Position numbers and translations under genes: made by a program
Shown: one piece after another, positions 1-9,065 of the stretch
Layout of the letters: every line of letters starts with the position of its first letter
Numbering within the stretch: the first letter of the stretch is position 1
Notes under the pieces: model-generated
What the model was told of the DNA's origin: nothing
The model's input: only the letters and a program-made list of their open reading frames with translations
The model's database searches: none
Assembly (NCBI RefSeq): GCF_007859915.1
Contig: NZ_SJPM01000027.1
Span: 1 to 38,021, forward strand
DNA length: 38,021 nt
Reading direction: 5' to 3'
DNA from: Neorhodopirellula pilleata
GTDB taxonomy: Bacteria > Planctomycetota > Planctomycetia > Pirellulales > Pirellulaceae

Positions 1-429
1 CGGGTCACTTGTTAAGTAGGCTGGGTGGAGGAGGGCTTTGACGACGAACACCCGGCAGCGGTTTTGGGTCAAGGTAGTTTGAACCGATGCATGCCGGGTC
101 TTCGCTATCGCTGCGACCCAGCCTACGACTAGCCGGCGATTGCTTTAGTCGGGTCACTTGTTAAGTAGGCTGGGTGGAGGAGGGCTTTGACGACGAACAC
201 CCGGCAGCGGTTTTGGGTCAAGGTAGTTTGAACCGATGCATGCCGGGTCTCCGCTATCGCTGCGACCCAGCCTACGACTAGCCGGCGATTGCTTTAGTCG
301 GGTCACTTGTTAAGTAGGCTGGGTGGAGGAGGGCTTTGACGACGAACACCCGGCAGTGGTTTTGGGTCAAGGTAGTTTGAACCGATGCATGCCGGGTCTC
401 CGCTATCGCTGCGACCCAGCCTACGGCTA
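1..429. repeat. 149-bp tandem repeat, about 2.9 copies
   Basis: Copies start at 1, 150 and 299; the third breaks off at about 429, on the stop codon of the next gene. Copies differ at only a few positions (for example tcttcgc against tctccgc, and cagcggt against cagtggt), so the duplication looks recent. Each unit carries an inverted repeat, GTAGGCTGGGT at 16-26 and ACCCAGCCTAC at 116-126, so each could fold into a long hairpin. The array may continue left of the window. Short reading frames across it look like chance frames. Confidence 0.9.
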
Positions 430-1542
430 GCTGCCGGGGATGGGTGGTGGGGCCGCGCCGAATAGGTTGGACAGGCCCGGCGTGGTTCCGGCGGCTGACC
501 ATTGGGGCATGCCGGTTTTCCAAACCAACGTTTGATCGTTGACTTCGCCGGAGGAGATTCCTGATTGAATCTGAGCCATCGAAAATGGGCCTTTCGATTC
601 GCCCGCGACCGCGACGTACCAGGCATCGACCGGAGGTGGAGGAGGCACGTTGTTTGAATAGTTACCAACCGCTGCCCCCGAGCCACTCATGCCCGGCATC
701 ATCCGACTGGCCATCGCCATGCCCAACCCCAGGCCAAGGCCTTCGGATGCACCGCCACCTCCACCGCCCTCGGCGGCTGATGTCATCGCTTGACCCATTT
801 GATATTGTTGAAAACGGTTCATGTCGCCGATCACGCCCATGCTCGTTCGTGTGTCGAGGGCTTTTTCGACCGATTCAGGCATCGAGATGTTGACGATGAA
901 TAGTTGCGGGCAATCCAAGCCGTACTCATCGTCGATTCGTTCACAAACTTGCTCTCGCAACTTCCCGGCAAGCATCTGATAGTTGCTCGCTAAATCCAAC
1001 GCCGCGATCTGGGAGCTTCCGATCAAATCGGCGAAGGCGCTTTGGATGATCGAACGCATCAGCGTGTTGACGTCATCGGCTCCGAACTCGCCGTTCGTGC
1101 CGACAATCTCTCGCAACAACGCTTTGGGATCGACGGCCTTGAGCGTGTAAGTCCCGAAAGCTCGGATGCGGATCGGTCCGAACTCAGGATCACGCAGCAT
1201 GATCGGATTGGGAGTCCCCCATTTCAAGTCCGTGACCTGCCGAGTGCTAACGAAATACACTTCCGCTTTGAATGGACTGTCGAAGCCGTATTTCCAACCT
1301 TCTAGGGTGGTCATGATGGGACGGTTCGCCGTCGTCAACTCGTAGTGACCGGGCGGATAGACGTCTGCGATCTCGCCTTGATAAACGAACACGGCCGTTT
1401 GACCGGGCCGGACGATCAATTGGGCTCCGTTCTTGATCTCGTTGTCGTGCCTTGGGAATCGCCAAACGAGTGTGTGGCGAGAATCATCGATCCACTCGAT
1501 GATGTCGATCAGTTCGGATTGAATCAGGTCAAACAGGCCCAT
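427..1542 (-). CDS. SPFH (band 7) domain protein with C-terminal GYF_2 domain
   Basis: 371 residues. Residues about 28-240 match the SPFH/virion-core-like family (motifs LIVRPGQTAVFVYQGEI, YPPGHYELTT, IRAFGTYTLKAVDP). A Gly/Met-rich linker follows (about 258-295), then a GYF_2 (DUF4339) domain at about 305-360 (WYVAVAGESKGPFS, LVWKTGMPQW). Family knowledge: SPFH proteins oligomerise at membranes, and GYF_2 domains are thought to mediate protein contacts; the exact role here is unknown. There is no transmembrane segment, so membrane attachment would have to be peripheral. The ATG at 1542 is preceded by a good ribosome site (GAGGTGA). It is last in a minus-strand run after the LptB gene (105-bp gap). 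Its stop codon lies inside the end of the 149-bp tandem repeat. Confidence 0.85.
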   Translation of the reverse strand: MGLFDLIQSELIDIIEWIDDSRHTLVWRFPRHDNEIKNGAQLIVRPGQTAVFVYQGEIADVYPPGHYELTTANRPIMTTLEGWKYGFDSPFKAEVYFVSTRQVTDLKWGTPNPIMLRDPEFGPIRIRAFGTYTLKAVDPKALLREIVGTNGEFGADDVNTLMRSIIQSAFADLIGSSQIAALDLASNYQMLAGKLREQVCERIDDEYGLDCPQLFIVNISMPESVEKALDTRTSMGVIGDMNRFQQYQMGQAMTSAAEGGGGGGASEGLGLGLGMAMASRMMPGMSGSGAAVGNYSNNVPPPPPVDAWYVAVAGESKGPFSMAQIQSGISSGEVNDQTLVWKTGMPQWSAAGTTPGLSNLFGAAPPPIPGS

Positions 1543-1647
1543 GGTTCACCTCGTAACGGGAGCTATTAACGGTCAGATGGGGGTCGTTGGGAAGAGACGT
1601 TGTTGTAACGACTTCTGCGGTATCTGACACCTGGACTAACGAAACGA

Positions 1648-2487
1648 TCAAACGTCCGTCACGCGAACCCGTCTCGGCTTGCGGACCGGGATCGGTGAGT
1701 GCGCGTCATCGAATCGATTTTCCGAATCGGAGATGGGCTTTGCCGAAACACCCGCAGCGGCGTCCAAATCCCCAAGGTATTCCTCGCGAACTTTGGGGTG
1801 ACGTTTTACCTCATCGGGCGTCCCGTCGATGAGTACCTGGCCCTGATAGATCACGTAGCAACGATCGACCGTCGTCAGGATCTCGCGAGCGGCGTGGTCG
1901 GTAATCAGCACACTAATTCCCGAATCCCTGAGTTGTGTGATCACTCCCTGGATCGATTGAACCGTGACCGGATCGATGCCGGCAAAGGGCTCGTCGAGCA
2001 TCACGATTCGCGGATTGGACACGAGGCATCGTGCGATTTCGAGCCGTCGCCGTTCGCCGCCGCTGAGTCCCGCCGCGAGACTTTTGCGGATGTGCGTGAT
2101 GTTGAACTCTTGGAGCAATTCGTCGGTGCGATAGCGTCGCTGCTTGCGATCGAAGCCGAGCAATTCCAGCAAGGCTGAAATGTTCTGCTCGACGGTCAGC
2201 TTTTTGAAAACACTGGGTTCCTGCGGCAGGTAGCCCATTTGGCCGTCCCGGGCACGGCGGAACATCGGCCAATCGGTGACGTCTTGCCCGGCAAGATACA
2301 CGCGACCGCGATCGGGTTGCACGAGCCCGCAAATCATCCGAAAACTGGTCGATTTCCCCGCGCCGTTGGGTCCGAGGAGGCCGACGATTTCCGCATCACC
2401 GACGCACAAATTGACACCGTCGACGACGCGTCGGCGACCGTACGTTTTCTGCAAACCGACCGCTTCGAGGATTAAATCAGGTTCCAT
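1648..2487 (-). CDS. lptB: LptB-type ABC transporter ATP-binding protein
   Basis: A complete ABC ATPase: Walker A GPNGAGKST (about 39-47), Q-loop region GYLPQEPSVFKKLTVEQN, signature LSGGERRRLEIARCL, Walker B RIVMLDEPFAGID and H-loop ITDHAARE. The FKKLTVEQNI and RRRLEIAR patterns are typical of LptB, the ATPase that powers LPS export to the outer membrane with LptF/G. The last 40 or so residues form a basic tail (KPRRVRV) absent from standard LptB. I chose the ATG at 2487 because the family begins with this stretch; an in-frame GTG at 2520 would add 11 residues and leave 9 bp to the signal-peptidase gene. No lptA, lptC or lptF/G is next to it, so the transporter partner is inferred. A related branched-chain amino acid ATPase (LivF/G) is less likely. 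Confidence 0.88.
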   Translation of the reverse strand: MEPDLILEAVGLQKTYGRRRVVDGVNLCVGDAEIVGLLGPNGAGKSTSFRMICGLVQPDRGRVYLAGQDVTDWPMFRRARDGQMGYLPQEPSVFKKLTVEQNISALLELLGFDRKQRRYRTDELLQEFNITHIRKSLAAGLSGGERRRLEIARCLVSNPRIVMLDEPFAGIDPVTVQSIQGVITQLRDSGISVLITDHAAREILTTVDRCYVIYQGQVLIDGTPDEVKRHPKVREEYLGDLDAAAGVSAKPISDSENRFDDAHSPIPVRKPRRVRVTDV

Positions 2488-2529
2488 GTCTTCTTCATCC
2501 CAAAAATGACATTTCGCCACAATCTCGAT

Positions 2530-4626
2530 TTACCGAATCAGCCGCATCCGCTCAACATTGGGAGTGAACGGCAACGGCGAACGCCACGGATGAGGCCAGA
2601 AAATCGCCAAGGCTTTGCCGACCAAGAGATCACGGGGAACGTACGACGCATTCGCAAATCGATAGGCATTCTCGTCGACACTGCGTCCGCGGCCGTATTT
2701 TTCTTTGGTCCCCGCCCAACACCGCGCATCGAGACTCTCGGGACTGTTATCCCCCATCGGGAAGAACTGGTCCTCACCGAGCGGGAAGGAAACGCGTTTG
2801 CGAAATCCCCAGCCTGGGAAATCTTTCCACACCGTCGGCTCACCCATGACGGCTTGTAATTCGTCTTCGCGAACCATGCCTCCGGCGAAATCGCTGAGCC
2901 GGTTCATGTCGTAGTCCAACATCATCTGAGTGGAACCGTCCGTCGCGATGTAGTACTTGTCGCGATCGATCGTCAATCGTCGCACGATCGCGCTGCCTCC
3001 GTCGACGGTGAGCCCTACCGGCGACGCATCCCCCGGGTCGCCGGGACCGTTGTAGACCGGCGCGACTTCATCGAATGGCAAAAACGAAGCCACGTTGAAC
3101 GTCGTCGGGCGGTCAAATTCGATGACCTCGCCGTCGACCCACACCAGCAACTGATTATCGCAGTTGCTGAAGCGAATCGAATGTTGACCCCCGGCTCTCA
3201 CGCCAGTGTCCGCTTGTGGGGACAAGGCCTCTGGACCATCGTCCCCGTCGAAAGGTCTCGATTTCCCGTCGCTAATCGCCAGGGAAACCTTGCCGCTGGC
3301 GAGATCAAATTGGCATTGATAACGAACGCCAGCTTCGACGATTTCTAGTGTCAATGCCTTGGCATCGGCAGACGTCTCGACCTCGGTCTGAACGATCAAG
3401 TCGCCCACCCAATGGACACCCTCGTTGGCAAACCCGGAATTTCCGTAGTTGAGATAACGTCCAAACTGTTCCAAGTCCCCACCGGACTCGTAATCCGGGC
3501 GGAAGACCCCTTGATCGTGGGTTCGGCCCAGCAAACGCTGCACACGTGACACCCGCGCCGGCGAAGGCTTCAAGTCGTATACGCGATCGGCATCGACGTA
3601 CAGATAAGCATCATAGGCGTGAAAATCCGTGATCAGTCGACTGCTGTAGGGGTCCACTGCGGCAAGCGACAAACCGCTGACCGCCTTGGCCCACTGCTCG
3701 TCGGTGGGCCAGTGATGATAGTAGCGCAACCAATTCGCTTCTCCCGATTTGGCGGCCGACTCGGGTAACTCGGCGATCAGTCCCAGATCACTGCGTTGGA
3801 TTTGCCACGAGTCGGACGGTGGCTCGCTAACGCCTGGACGCCATGGTTGCAGCCGGGCCGGGAAACCCGATTTCAAAATCGCCGAAGATTGATGATCGCT
3901 GTCGTACACGACGTGTTTCATCGCCATCAGCGTCGATGGTGGCTTTCGTAGGATCTCGCCAAGATTATTAAACGGCGGACTGGTAATCGGTTGGTTCTCC
4001 GAATCCCCGGCGGAATCAGTAGGCCGCGCGTAGACGTCACCATGAAGGATCGACAGGGTTTCGTTAGGCAACCCGACCAGCCGCTTGATGTAGTTTTGTT
4101 TTGGGTTGACGGGCACCTTGAAGACGATCACGTCCCAACGATCGGGATCGCTGACCGCATAGGCAAACTTGCTGACCAAGATTCGGTCGCCGCTGAAGGT
4201 TCCGTGATCGGGCGTTGCGGCGAGGTCCATCGGATTGGTGAATCGGCAATTCGGACAGATCCCGCCGACGACGACGTTCTCGATATTGACGTCTCGGTTT
4301 TCCAAACTCGCCCCGACCGGAAACTGTTCGCCGCATTGTTGGCAGAACACATCCTTGTGAGCCCCCATCAGAGCGGGGGCCATCGAGCCGGTCGGAATCA
4401 CGAACGCTTCGGCAATGAAAGCCCGGAACAACAACGCAAGAACGAACGCGACGACGAACGCCTCCGCCGTTTCACGTCCCGCTTGGACACGAAACACGGC
4501 CGCCCGTTGCTGAGTCACCGACAACGAATCCCAGGCTTCCTGGGCAGTCGGCTCGTTCGATTCCGGGGAATCGGACGATTCAGCGGCGGTCGACTCGGAA
4601 TCGGAGGTGGCGGCGGGTTCAGGCAT
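2530..4626 (-). CDS. lepB: Signal peptidase I with zinc-ribbon and about 400-residue insertion
   Basis: Type I signal peptidase (family S26), which removes signal peptides outside the inner membrane. With the ATG at 4626 the protein has 698 residues, far more than the usual 200-320. After an acidic N-terminus come one membrane segment (about 55-75), the catalytic Ser81 in IPTGSMAPAL, a four-cysteine ribbon (CQQC at 95-98, CPNC at 124-127), GDRILVSKF, and the catalytic Lys181 in NYIKRLVGLP. Residues about 200-610 are an insertion containing a LamG-like beta-sandwich stretch. The conserved box GDNSPESLDAR closes the fold at about 625-635. An upstream start at 4800 would overlap the epimerase gene and adds residues that look non-coding, so I reject it. 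It lies 83 bp downstream of the epimerase gene in a probable operon with lptB. Confidence 0.92.
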   Translation of the reverse strand: MPEPAATSDSESTAAESSDSPESNEPTAQEAWDSLSVTQQRAAVFRVQAGRETAEAFVVAFVLALLFRAFIAEAFVIPTGSMAPALMGAHKDVFCQQCGEQFPVGASLENRDVNIENVVVGGICPNCRFTNPMDLAATPDHGTFSGDRILVSKFAYAVSDPDRWDVIVFKVPVNPKQNYIKRLVGLPNETLSILHGDVYARPTDSAGDSENQPITSPPFNNLGEILRKPPSTLMAMKHVVYDSDHQSSAILKSGFPARLQPWRPGVSEPPSDSWQIQRSDLGLIAELPESAAKSGEANWLRYYHHWPTDEQWAKAVSGLSLAAVDPYSSRLITDFHAYDAYLYVDADRVYDLKPSPARVSRVQRLLGRTHDQGVFRPDYESGGDLEQFGRYLNYGNSGFANEGVHWVGDLIVQTEVETSADAKALTLEIVEAGVRYQCQFDLASGKVSLAISDGKSRPFDGDDGPEALSPQADTGVRAGGQHSIRFSNCDNQLLVWVDGEVIEFDRPTTFNVASFLPFDEVAPVYNGPGDPGDASPVGLTVDGGSAIVRRLTIDRDKYYIATDGSTQMMLDYDMNRLSDFAGGMVREDELQAVMGEPTVWKDFPGWGFRKRVSFPLGEDQFFPMGDNSPESLDARCWAGTKEKYGRGRSVDENAYRFANASYVPRDLLVGKALAIFWPHPWRSPLPFTPNVERMRLIR

Positions 4627-4709
4627 TTCGTGAATCAGCGGCAAGTGGAGAGAATGGCTGTGCGTGTCAGTGTAGCAGGCCAGCCCGCCTGAACGGTAGC
4701 GTGACTTGG

Positions 4710-5678
4710 CTAGGGCAACGAAAGCATTCGTTCCAGGCCTTCGTCGAGCGACATCAACGGCCGATCGAGAATTTGCCGCATCTTCGTGATGTCGGGACAA
4801 CGCCGGGTCATGTCACCTTCTTCGAGCGGTGGAAGGTGACGAATCTTCGAGCGACTGCCGGTCATGCGAATAATCCGCTCGGCCAAATCCAAAACCGTGT
4901 GCTCGATATCGCTGCCGATGTTGATCGTTTCGCCGGCGAGTGATTCGTCGTTCAAAACACGCGTGACCGTGTCCAAATTATCGTCGATGTAACAAAATGT
5001 TCTTGTTTGCGATCCGTCGCCATAAACGGTGATGTCTTGGTTCGTCCGCGCCAACTCGATGAACTTGGGCACCACAAAATCGGTCGACTGTTTGGGGCCA
5101 TACGTGTTGAAGAAACGGAACACGTTGAAGGGCAGTTCAAACTCTTGATAGTAGGAACGAAAATACGACTCGCCGAGATTCTTGATGATCGCGTAAGGAA
5201 GGCGTGAGTTCAGAGGCGTGGTTTCCTCATGCTGGGGCAGTTCGACGGGCTCACCGTACACTTCACTGCTGCTTGCGAAGAAGACTCGCTCGACGCCCGT
5301 GTTTTTGGACAGCGACAACACGTTGCGGATGCCATCGATGTCTCGCAACACCGCGACCGGATTGGCAAGCGTTCGTTGCACGCCCACCAAGGCGGCATAA
5401 TGAAAGACGTAATTGAATTGATGAGCCGTCATGACCGGAGTCAGGTCGTCGAGGTCATTCACATCGGCTTTGATAAAGCGAAAATTTGGCAGATCACGCG
5501 GCGGTAATTTTTCGATCGAACCGGTAACGAGGTTGTCGACCACGACGACCTCATTGAGTGGAGACTGCGTCAACCGGCAAGCCAGCGAACCGCCCACGTT
5601 GCCGGCACCTCCGGTTATCAGAATCTTACGTTTTTTCGTCGTCTCAATGTTCGTGTTGTTCGCGGTCAATGAAGGCAT
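4710..5678 (-). CDS. NAD-dependent epimerase/dehydratase (extended SDR)
   Basis: 322 residues, a normal length for the family. It has the nucleotide-binding GGAGNVG loop (23-29), an acidic residue after strand 2 (VVVDNL), SSSEVYGEP, and the catalytic Tyr162/Lys166 pair in PYAIIK. FNTYGP and GDGSQTRTFCYIDD are typical of nucleotide-sugar enzymes of the UDP-glucose 4-epimerase and UDP-glucuronate decarboxylase type. It probably modifies a sugar nucleotide used for surface polysaccharide or LPS; the exact substrate cannot be read from the sequence. The start ATG is at 5678. It is the first gene of the minus-strand envelope run, so any promoter must lie in or near the repeat element just upstream. 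Confidence 0.88.
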   Translation of the reverse strand: MPSLTANNTNIETTKKRKILITGGAGNVGGSLACRLTQSPLNEVVVVDNLVTGSIEKLPPRDLPNFRFIKADVNDLDDLTPVMTAHQFNYVFHYAALVGVQRTLANPVAVLRDIDGIRNVLSLSKNTGVERVFFASSSEVYGEPVELPQHEETTPLNSRLPYAIIKNLGESYFRSYYQEFELPFNVFRFFNTYGPKQSTDFVVPKFIELARTNQDITVYGDGSQTRTFCYIDDNLDTVTRVLNDESLAGETINIGSDIEHTVLDLAERIIRMTGSRSKIRHLPPLEEGDMTRRCPDITKMRQILDRPLMSLDEGLERMLSLP

Positions 5679-5698
5679 CCGGATTAAATGAGCCGAGT

Positions 5699-6029
5699 GG
5701 TGTGTCGAAGTTTAGTTTTAGGGTGAGCCGAACGCGCTAGCGGGCTGTCGATTTAGTTAGCCGTACCGCGTTAGCGGCGGTTTGCACGGCCGTTAACCGG
5801 GGCTAACGCCCATCGGCTAATTGTTGTCACTCGGTAAACGACTAAAACAACAGCCCGCTAGCGGCGTGTTGATTTAATCGTAACCCGAAGCGTCAGCGAG
5901 GGATTCATCACCATTAAGTCCTTTGTATGTATCCCTCGCTCACGCTTCGGGTTTCGATGAGGACCAAATTAACAGCCCGCTAGCGCCAAAACGTCTAATC
6001 CTAAAATTAAAGTTGGACAAAGCACTAGC
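5699..6029. repeat. Nested palindromic repeat element E1
   Basis: This fills most of the 445-bp gap between the epimerase and SHD1 genes. Three copies of the shell sequence CGCTAGCGGGCTGT are seen, in alternating orientation (5735-5748, 5850-5863, about 5972-5985). Between the first pair sits a module whose arms are 5758-5783 and 5792-5819 (gcgttagcgg / ggctaacgcc). Between the second pair sits a module with arms 5879-5905 and 5930-5953 (cgtaacccgaagcg / cgcttcgggtt). The right end, acaaagcactag, resembles the end of element E2. No coding sense is visible. Confidence 0.85.
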
Positions 6030-6123
6030 TTGGTTACCAATGAATGAAGAAGAAGGTCAAAGTATAGCCAACGGACCTGAGTTCGGGGATGCTCGGCTGA
6101 GCATTCCTGATCGTCTCGAACCG

Positions 6124-7584
6124 CTAGAGCCCGCGCAGCGCTTCGGGGCTCAATGCGAATGTTTCGGCGATCTCTTGATCGATTTTGCCAAGGCGTTCCA
6201 ACGGCACATAGATTCGCTGCCCGTTGTCGATCCGTTGTAATGCGACATCGGTTTCCGTTCGACCTAGCATTCGAGCGGCAATCTTGAACGAGCCACTTGT
6301 GTCAGACCATTCACGTTCAACCACCGTCGCGGCTTTCCACATTTGCTTCCATCGGGTTCGCAACGAGCGTGCTTGGTTGATCATCTCTTCTCGGTCACGT
6401 CGATCTCTCGATGACTCATCCGGCACGGCTCCATCGTCTAAATCTCGGCTTGCGATTTCTTCGATCGTTTCGTGAATCGCGGAGTCGTAAGGCGGTGGCG
6501 CATTATAAAACAGCATTGAAACGATATCAGGGCCCGTTCGACTGCGGGCTTTGCCGAACGCGGTGCGTAGGCCGCTGAGTTGTTCGGGGGTGAGTCGCGG
6601 AAGGTTCTCGCGGTCCAGTGCAGTCGCGGTCGGCAATAACATCGCATCGAATAGTGTTCTCCGCCACGGATCGAGACGTTGAAAACTGACGCGGACCAAG
6701 TATGAATTGCCCCGTCCGGCGAAGGTCACCCCGCTTACTTCGTAGTCGGTGTTTCCACCAATCGGCATGGAGTCGTTGATCGAGAACTCGCTGTACCCGG
6801 TTCCTGAGACTCGGATGTTTGCGCCGACGTTGGCCCCGCCTGCTATTTCGCATTCCAGATCAAATGCGGCCACGTTGGGATCGTTACTCGTTTTGGGTTT
6901 TACCGTCTGCAAAAGGAACACAGAAGTTGCGACCGGATCGCTTTCTTCGTCACCCTTTCTGAGCAGATTGACTTTGCGATAGTCTTTGTATCCGAACGGT
7001 GCCGAAGCGTCTTTGTCGGACAGACGGCACAGCGGCAAGCCTGCCAGTTGGCCGACGAGCATCGGCATGTTGGTGTTTGACGTGGTTGCCAATAACTCGC
7101 CTTGAAAGTTTGCTTTCATTCGCCCGGAACAGAACAAGAACAAGCCCGGATAAACCTTCATGTCGGTCACCTGGGCTTTCCTTTGCCGGGCAGCCCATTT
7201 GGCCATCGAATCGAATCGTGCCTGGATGTCCGGAGGGGCTAACGAAGGCCCAGGAACCGGCGTTACCTCTTGACTCAACATGCCCATCAATCGTTCAACC
7301 GCTTCCGGTCCGGAATAGGGGCCCGTCGCCGTAAAAGGGTGCGTTGTGAATTCGGCTTCCCAATGTTCGTCCGTCAGGGCGATCATCCGATAACGAACAC
7401 GGCAGCGTCGCCGAACTTCGGGTTCACGGGCATCCTGGCAGATCAATCGAAACTCGACGCCGTACTCGAGTTCCTGTCCGACGACGGGGCGATATCGCAA
7501 AGTCTGGCCGCAAACGTCCGATGTGGTGAGTGGCATCATTGCCAAGCATACCAAGGCGATGCGACCGAAATCATTAAGTGTCAA
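6124..7584 (-). CDS. Exported SHD1-domain protein of unknown function
   Basis: 486 residues from a TTG start at 7584. That TTG overlaps the TGA of the upstream gene (TTGA) and has GAGGAA just upstream. This start also gives a good signal peptide (IALVCLAMMPLTTSDVCGQ), which the longer upstream reading does not. The C-terminal 60 residues (SGSFKIAARMLGRTETDVAL, IYVPLERLGKIDQE) match the SHD1 (SLA1 homology 1) domain, widespread in planctomycete exported proteins. The central region is beta-rich and unrecognised. Tight coupling to the DUF1570 gene suggests joint expression and a shared role in the periplasm or at the surface. SHD1 is a small SH3-like beta-barrel in yeast Sla1; its bacterial role is not established. 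Confidence 0.8.
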   Translation of the reverse strand: MTLNDFGRIALVCLAMMPLTTSDVCGQTLRYRPVVGQELEYGVEFRLICQDAREPEVRRRCRVRYRMIALTDEHWEAEFTTHPFTATGPYSGPEAVERLMGMLSQEVTPVPGPSLAPPDIQARFDSMAKWAARQRKAQVTDMKVYPGLFLFCSGRMKANFQGELLATTSNTNMPMLVGQLAGLPLCRLSDKDASAPFGYKDYRKVNLLRKGDEESDPVATSVFLLQTVKPKTSNDPNVAAFDLECEIAGGANVGANIRVSGTGYSEFSINDSMPIGGNTDYEVSGVTFAGRGNSYLVRVSFQRLDPWRRTLFDAMLLPTATALDRENLPRLTPEQLSGLRTAFGKARSRTGPDIVSMLFYNAPPPYDSAIHETIEEIASRDLDDGAVPDESSRDRRDREEMINQARSLRTRWKQMWKAATVVEREWSDTSGSFKIAARMLGRTETDVALQRIDNGQRIYVPLERLGKIDQEIAETFALSPEALRGL

Positions 7585-9065
7585 TTCGTTTCCTCGGCGA
7601 GTCGTTCGATGTCCGTACGCAAACCGCGCATGTATCGTCTCCATTCCAATTCTAACGTGGTGCGGTCGCCAAAGCATTCATCAAAGATTTTCAGCAAATC
7701 ATCACTGCGTTCTTGTGGCGATTCGTCTTTGTCCAGTTCGCCGACTCGTTTATAAAATCTCATCAACGCATCGAATCTTTGATCAAACAAAAAGTGCGTC
7801 AGCGCCCAAGCTTGACCGTAAGCCGGCAATTGATCGCCGAGCGCTGTTTCGAGTGCAAAGCCGATATCCGAAACAATGAACTCCAGACTGCCGCGAACCG
7901 GGTCGCCTTCGAGCACTCGGTAATAACTGATGCGACTTTCATCGACCACTCCGATGCCGCTCCATTTCGCCATCCGAGCGGACTCGAAATACGACGCCAT
8001 GCCCTCGTGGACCCAACGCACGAACGCGCCGTCGCGCGGAAAGACGCCGGTGTTAGCGGCCAGATGGTGAACCGCTTCATGAGACACCGTGGCGACGTCT
8101 TCGCTCTCGCGGGTAATGTCGATGAGCAGTTCAATCGTCTTGGCAAACCGAATCAATTCGCCCGCACCGGCCATGCGGGATTTCTTGGCCAGTTCGCGGG
8201 CTTGAACCAATTGCTGGTCCAACTGCATCAATGCCTTAAAATGATCGGATGTCCCCGAGTCGTAGAACATCGAAACGTTTTCAGCGGGCAAATAGAACCC
8301 GGCGGTCTGTTTCAAGCTTCCGCCCAAACGTCGTTCCATTTGCATGAAGTCGGCGTGTTTGCTGAACAGCACCACCTCCAACCGCTTCGTCGGAGGACGT
8401 AAGAAAACACCACGAAAGGCGAATGTTAGGAAGTACGATTCATAAACCGTTTCGAGCAGTTCCAGTCGCATCTCCGCGCGAGTCCGACCGGTCACTTCAT
8501 CCTTGGCCGATTGTTCATCGTGCAGCAAGAGAAAGTGTTTGCTGCGGGTGGCCGTCATCGCGCGACCGCCGACGTAATCTCGGACATGTTTCTCAATGTC
8601 GGGATCGGTCGCCAACGGCCGATTGATGTACTGCATCAAACCGGCAAGTTTTCGCAAATGCGGATGCGATGAATCAATCTTCCACGCCACGCTGAGTAAG
8701 GACTTGGATTGTTCGAGCATGCCGTTCTGCAATGCCCACCGAGCGAGTTCGAGCACTTTGTCGACATCATTAGACGATTCGACTTCGCGGAGCCGTTTGG
8801 AATAGACCGAGATCGCAGTCGGACTTTCGATGACCTGAATGTCCCGAGAGCTGAAGTGCAGCGAGCCCCGCGGATGTCGGTGGGTGGCGGTCCCACCGGC
8901 GTGATGCGTGACGGAGCCTTCAAGCAATAGCTGCAACGTCGTGCCGGGCAATTGATAGACGGTATAGTCAGCCCAGACCGTCGGCCCGGCTAACATGCTT
9001 GACAACCAAGACCCGGCGACAAAAAAGAGTGCCGAGCGAATCAGACAAAAAGTCAAGCATCGCAT
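7581..9065 (-). CDS. Exported DUF1570 protein (putative zinc metallopeptidase fold)
   Basis: 494 residues. The N-terminus is a signal peptide (SALFFVAGSWLSSMLAG, cleavage probably near WAD at 31-33). The C-terminal half matches DUF1570: SHEAVHHLAANTGVFPR carries an HExxH motif at 329-333, and WVHEGMASYFE provides a downstream glutamate at about 361, the gluzincin-like arrangement. An uncharacterised peptidase is therefore possible, but activity is not shown. The middle (about 95-150) looks helical and TPR-like. The stop overlaps the TTG start of the SHD1 gene, so the two are translationally coupled. The upstream gap of 443 bp holds any promoter. Confidence 0.85.
   Translation of the reverse strand: MRCLTFCLIRSALFFVAGSWLSSMLAGPTVWADYTVYQLPGTTLQLLLEGSVTHHAGGTATHRHPRGSLHFSSRDIQVIESPTAISVYSKRLREVESSNDVDKVLELARWALQNGMLEQSKSLLSVAWKIDSSHPHLRKLAGLMQYINRPLATDPDIEKHVRDYVGGRAMTATRSKHFLLLHDEQSAKDEVTGRTRAEMRLELLETVYESYFLTFAFRGVFLRPPTKRLEVVLFSKHADFMQMERRLGGSLKQTAGFYLPAENVSMFYDSGTSDHFKALMQLDQQLVQARELAKKSRMAGAGELIRFAKTIELLIDITRESEDVATVSHEAVHHLAANTGVFPRDGAFVRWVHEGMASYFESARMAKWSGIGVVDESRISYYRVLEGDPVRGSLEFIVSDIGFALETALGDQLPAYGQAWALTHFLFDQRFDALMRFYKRVGELDKDESPQERSDDLLKIFDECFGDRTTLELEWRRYMRGLRTDIERLAEETN

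Noticed and set aside
1..429. Possible CRISPR array
   Set aside because: The whole 149-bp unit is repeated, with no variable spacers between short repeats, so it is a plain tandem repeat.
3991..4692. 233-codon plus-strand open frame opposite the signal peptidase gene
   Set aside because: It is antisense to the conserved catalytic region of LepB; a typical mirror frame in GC-rich DNA.
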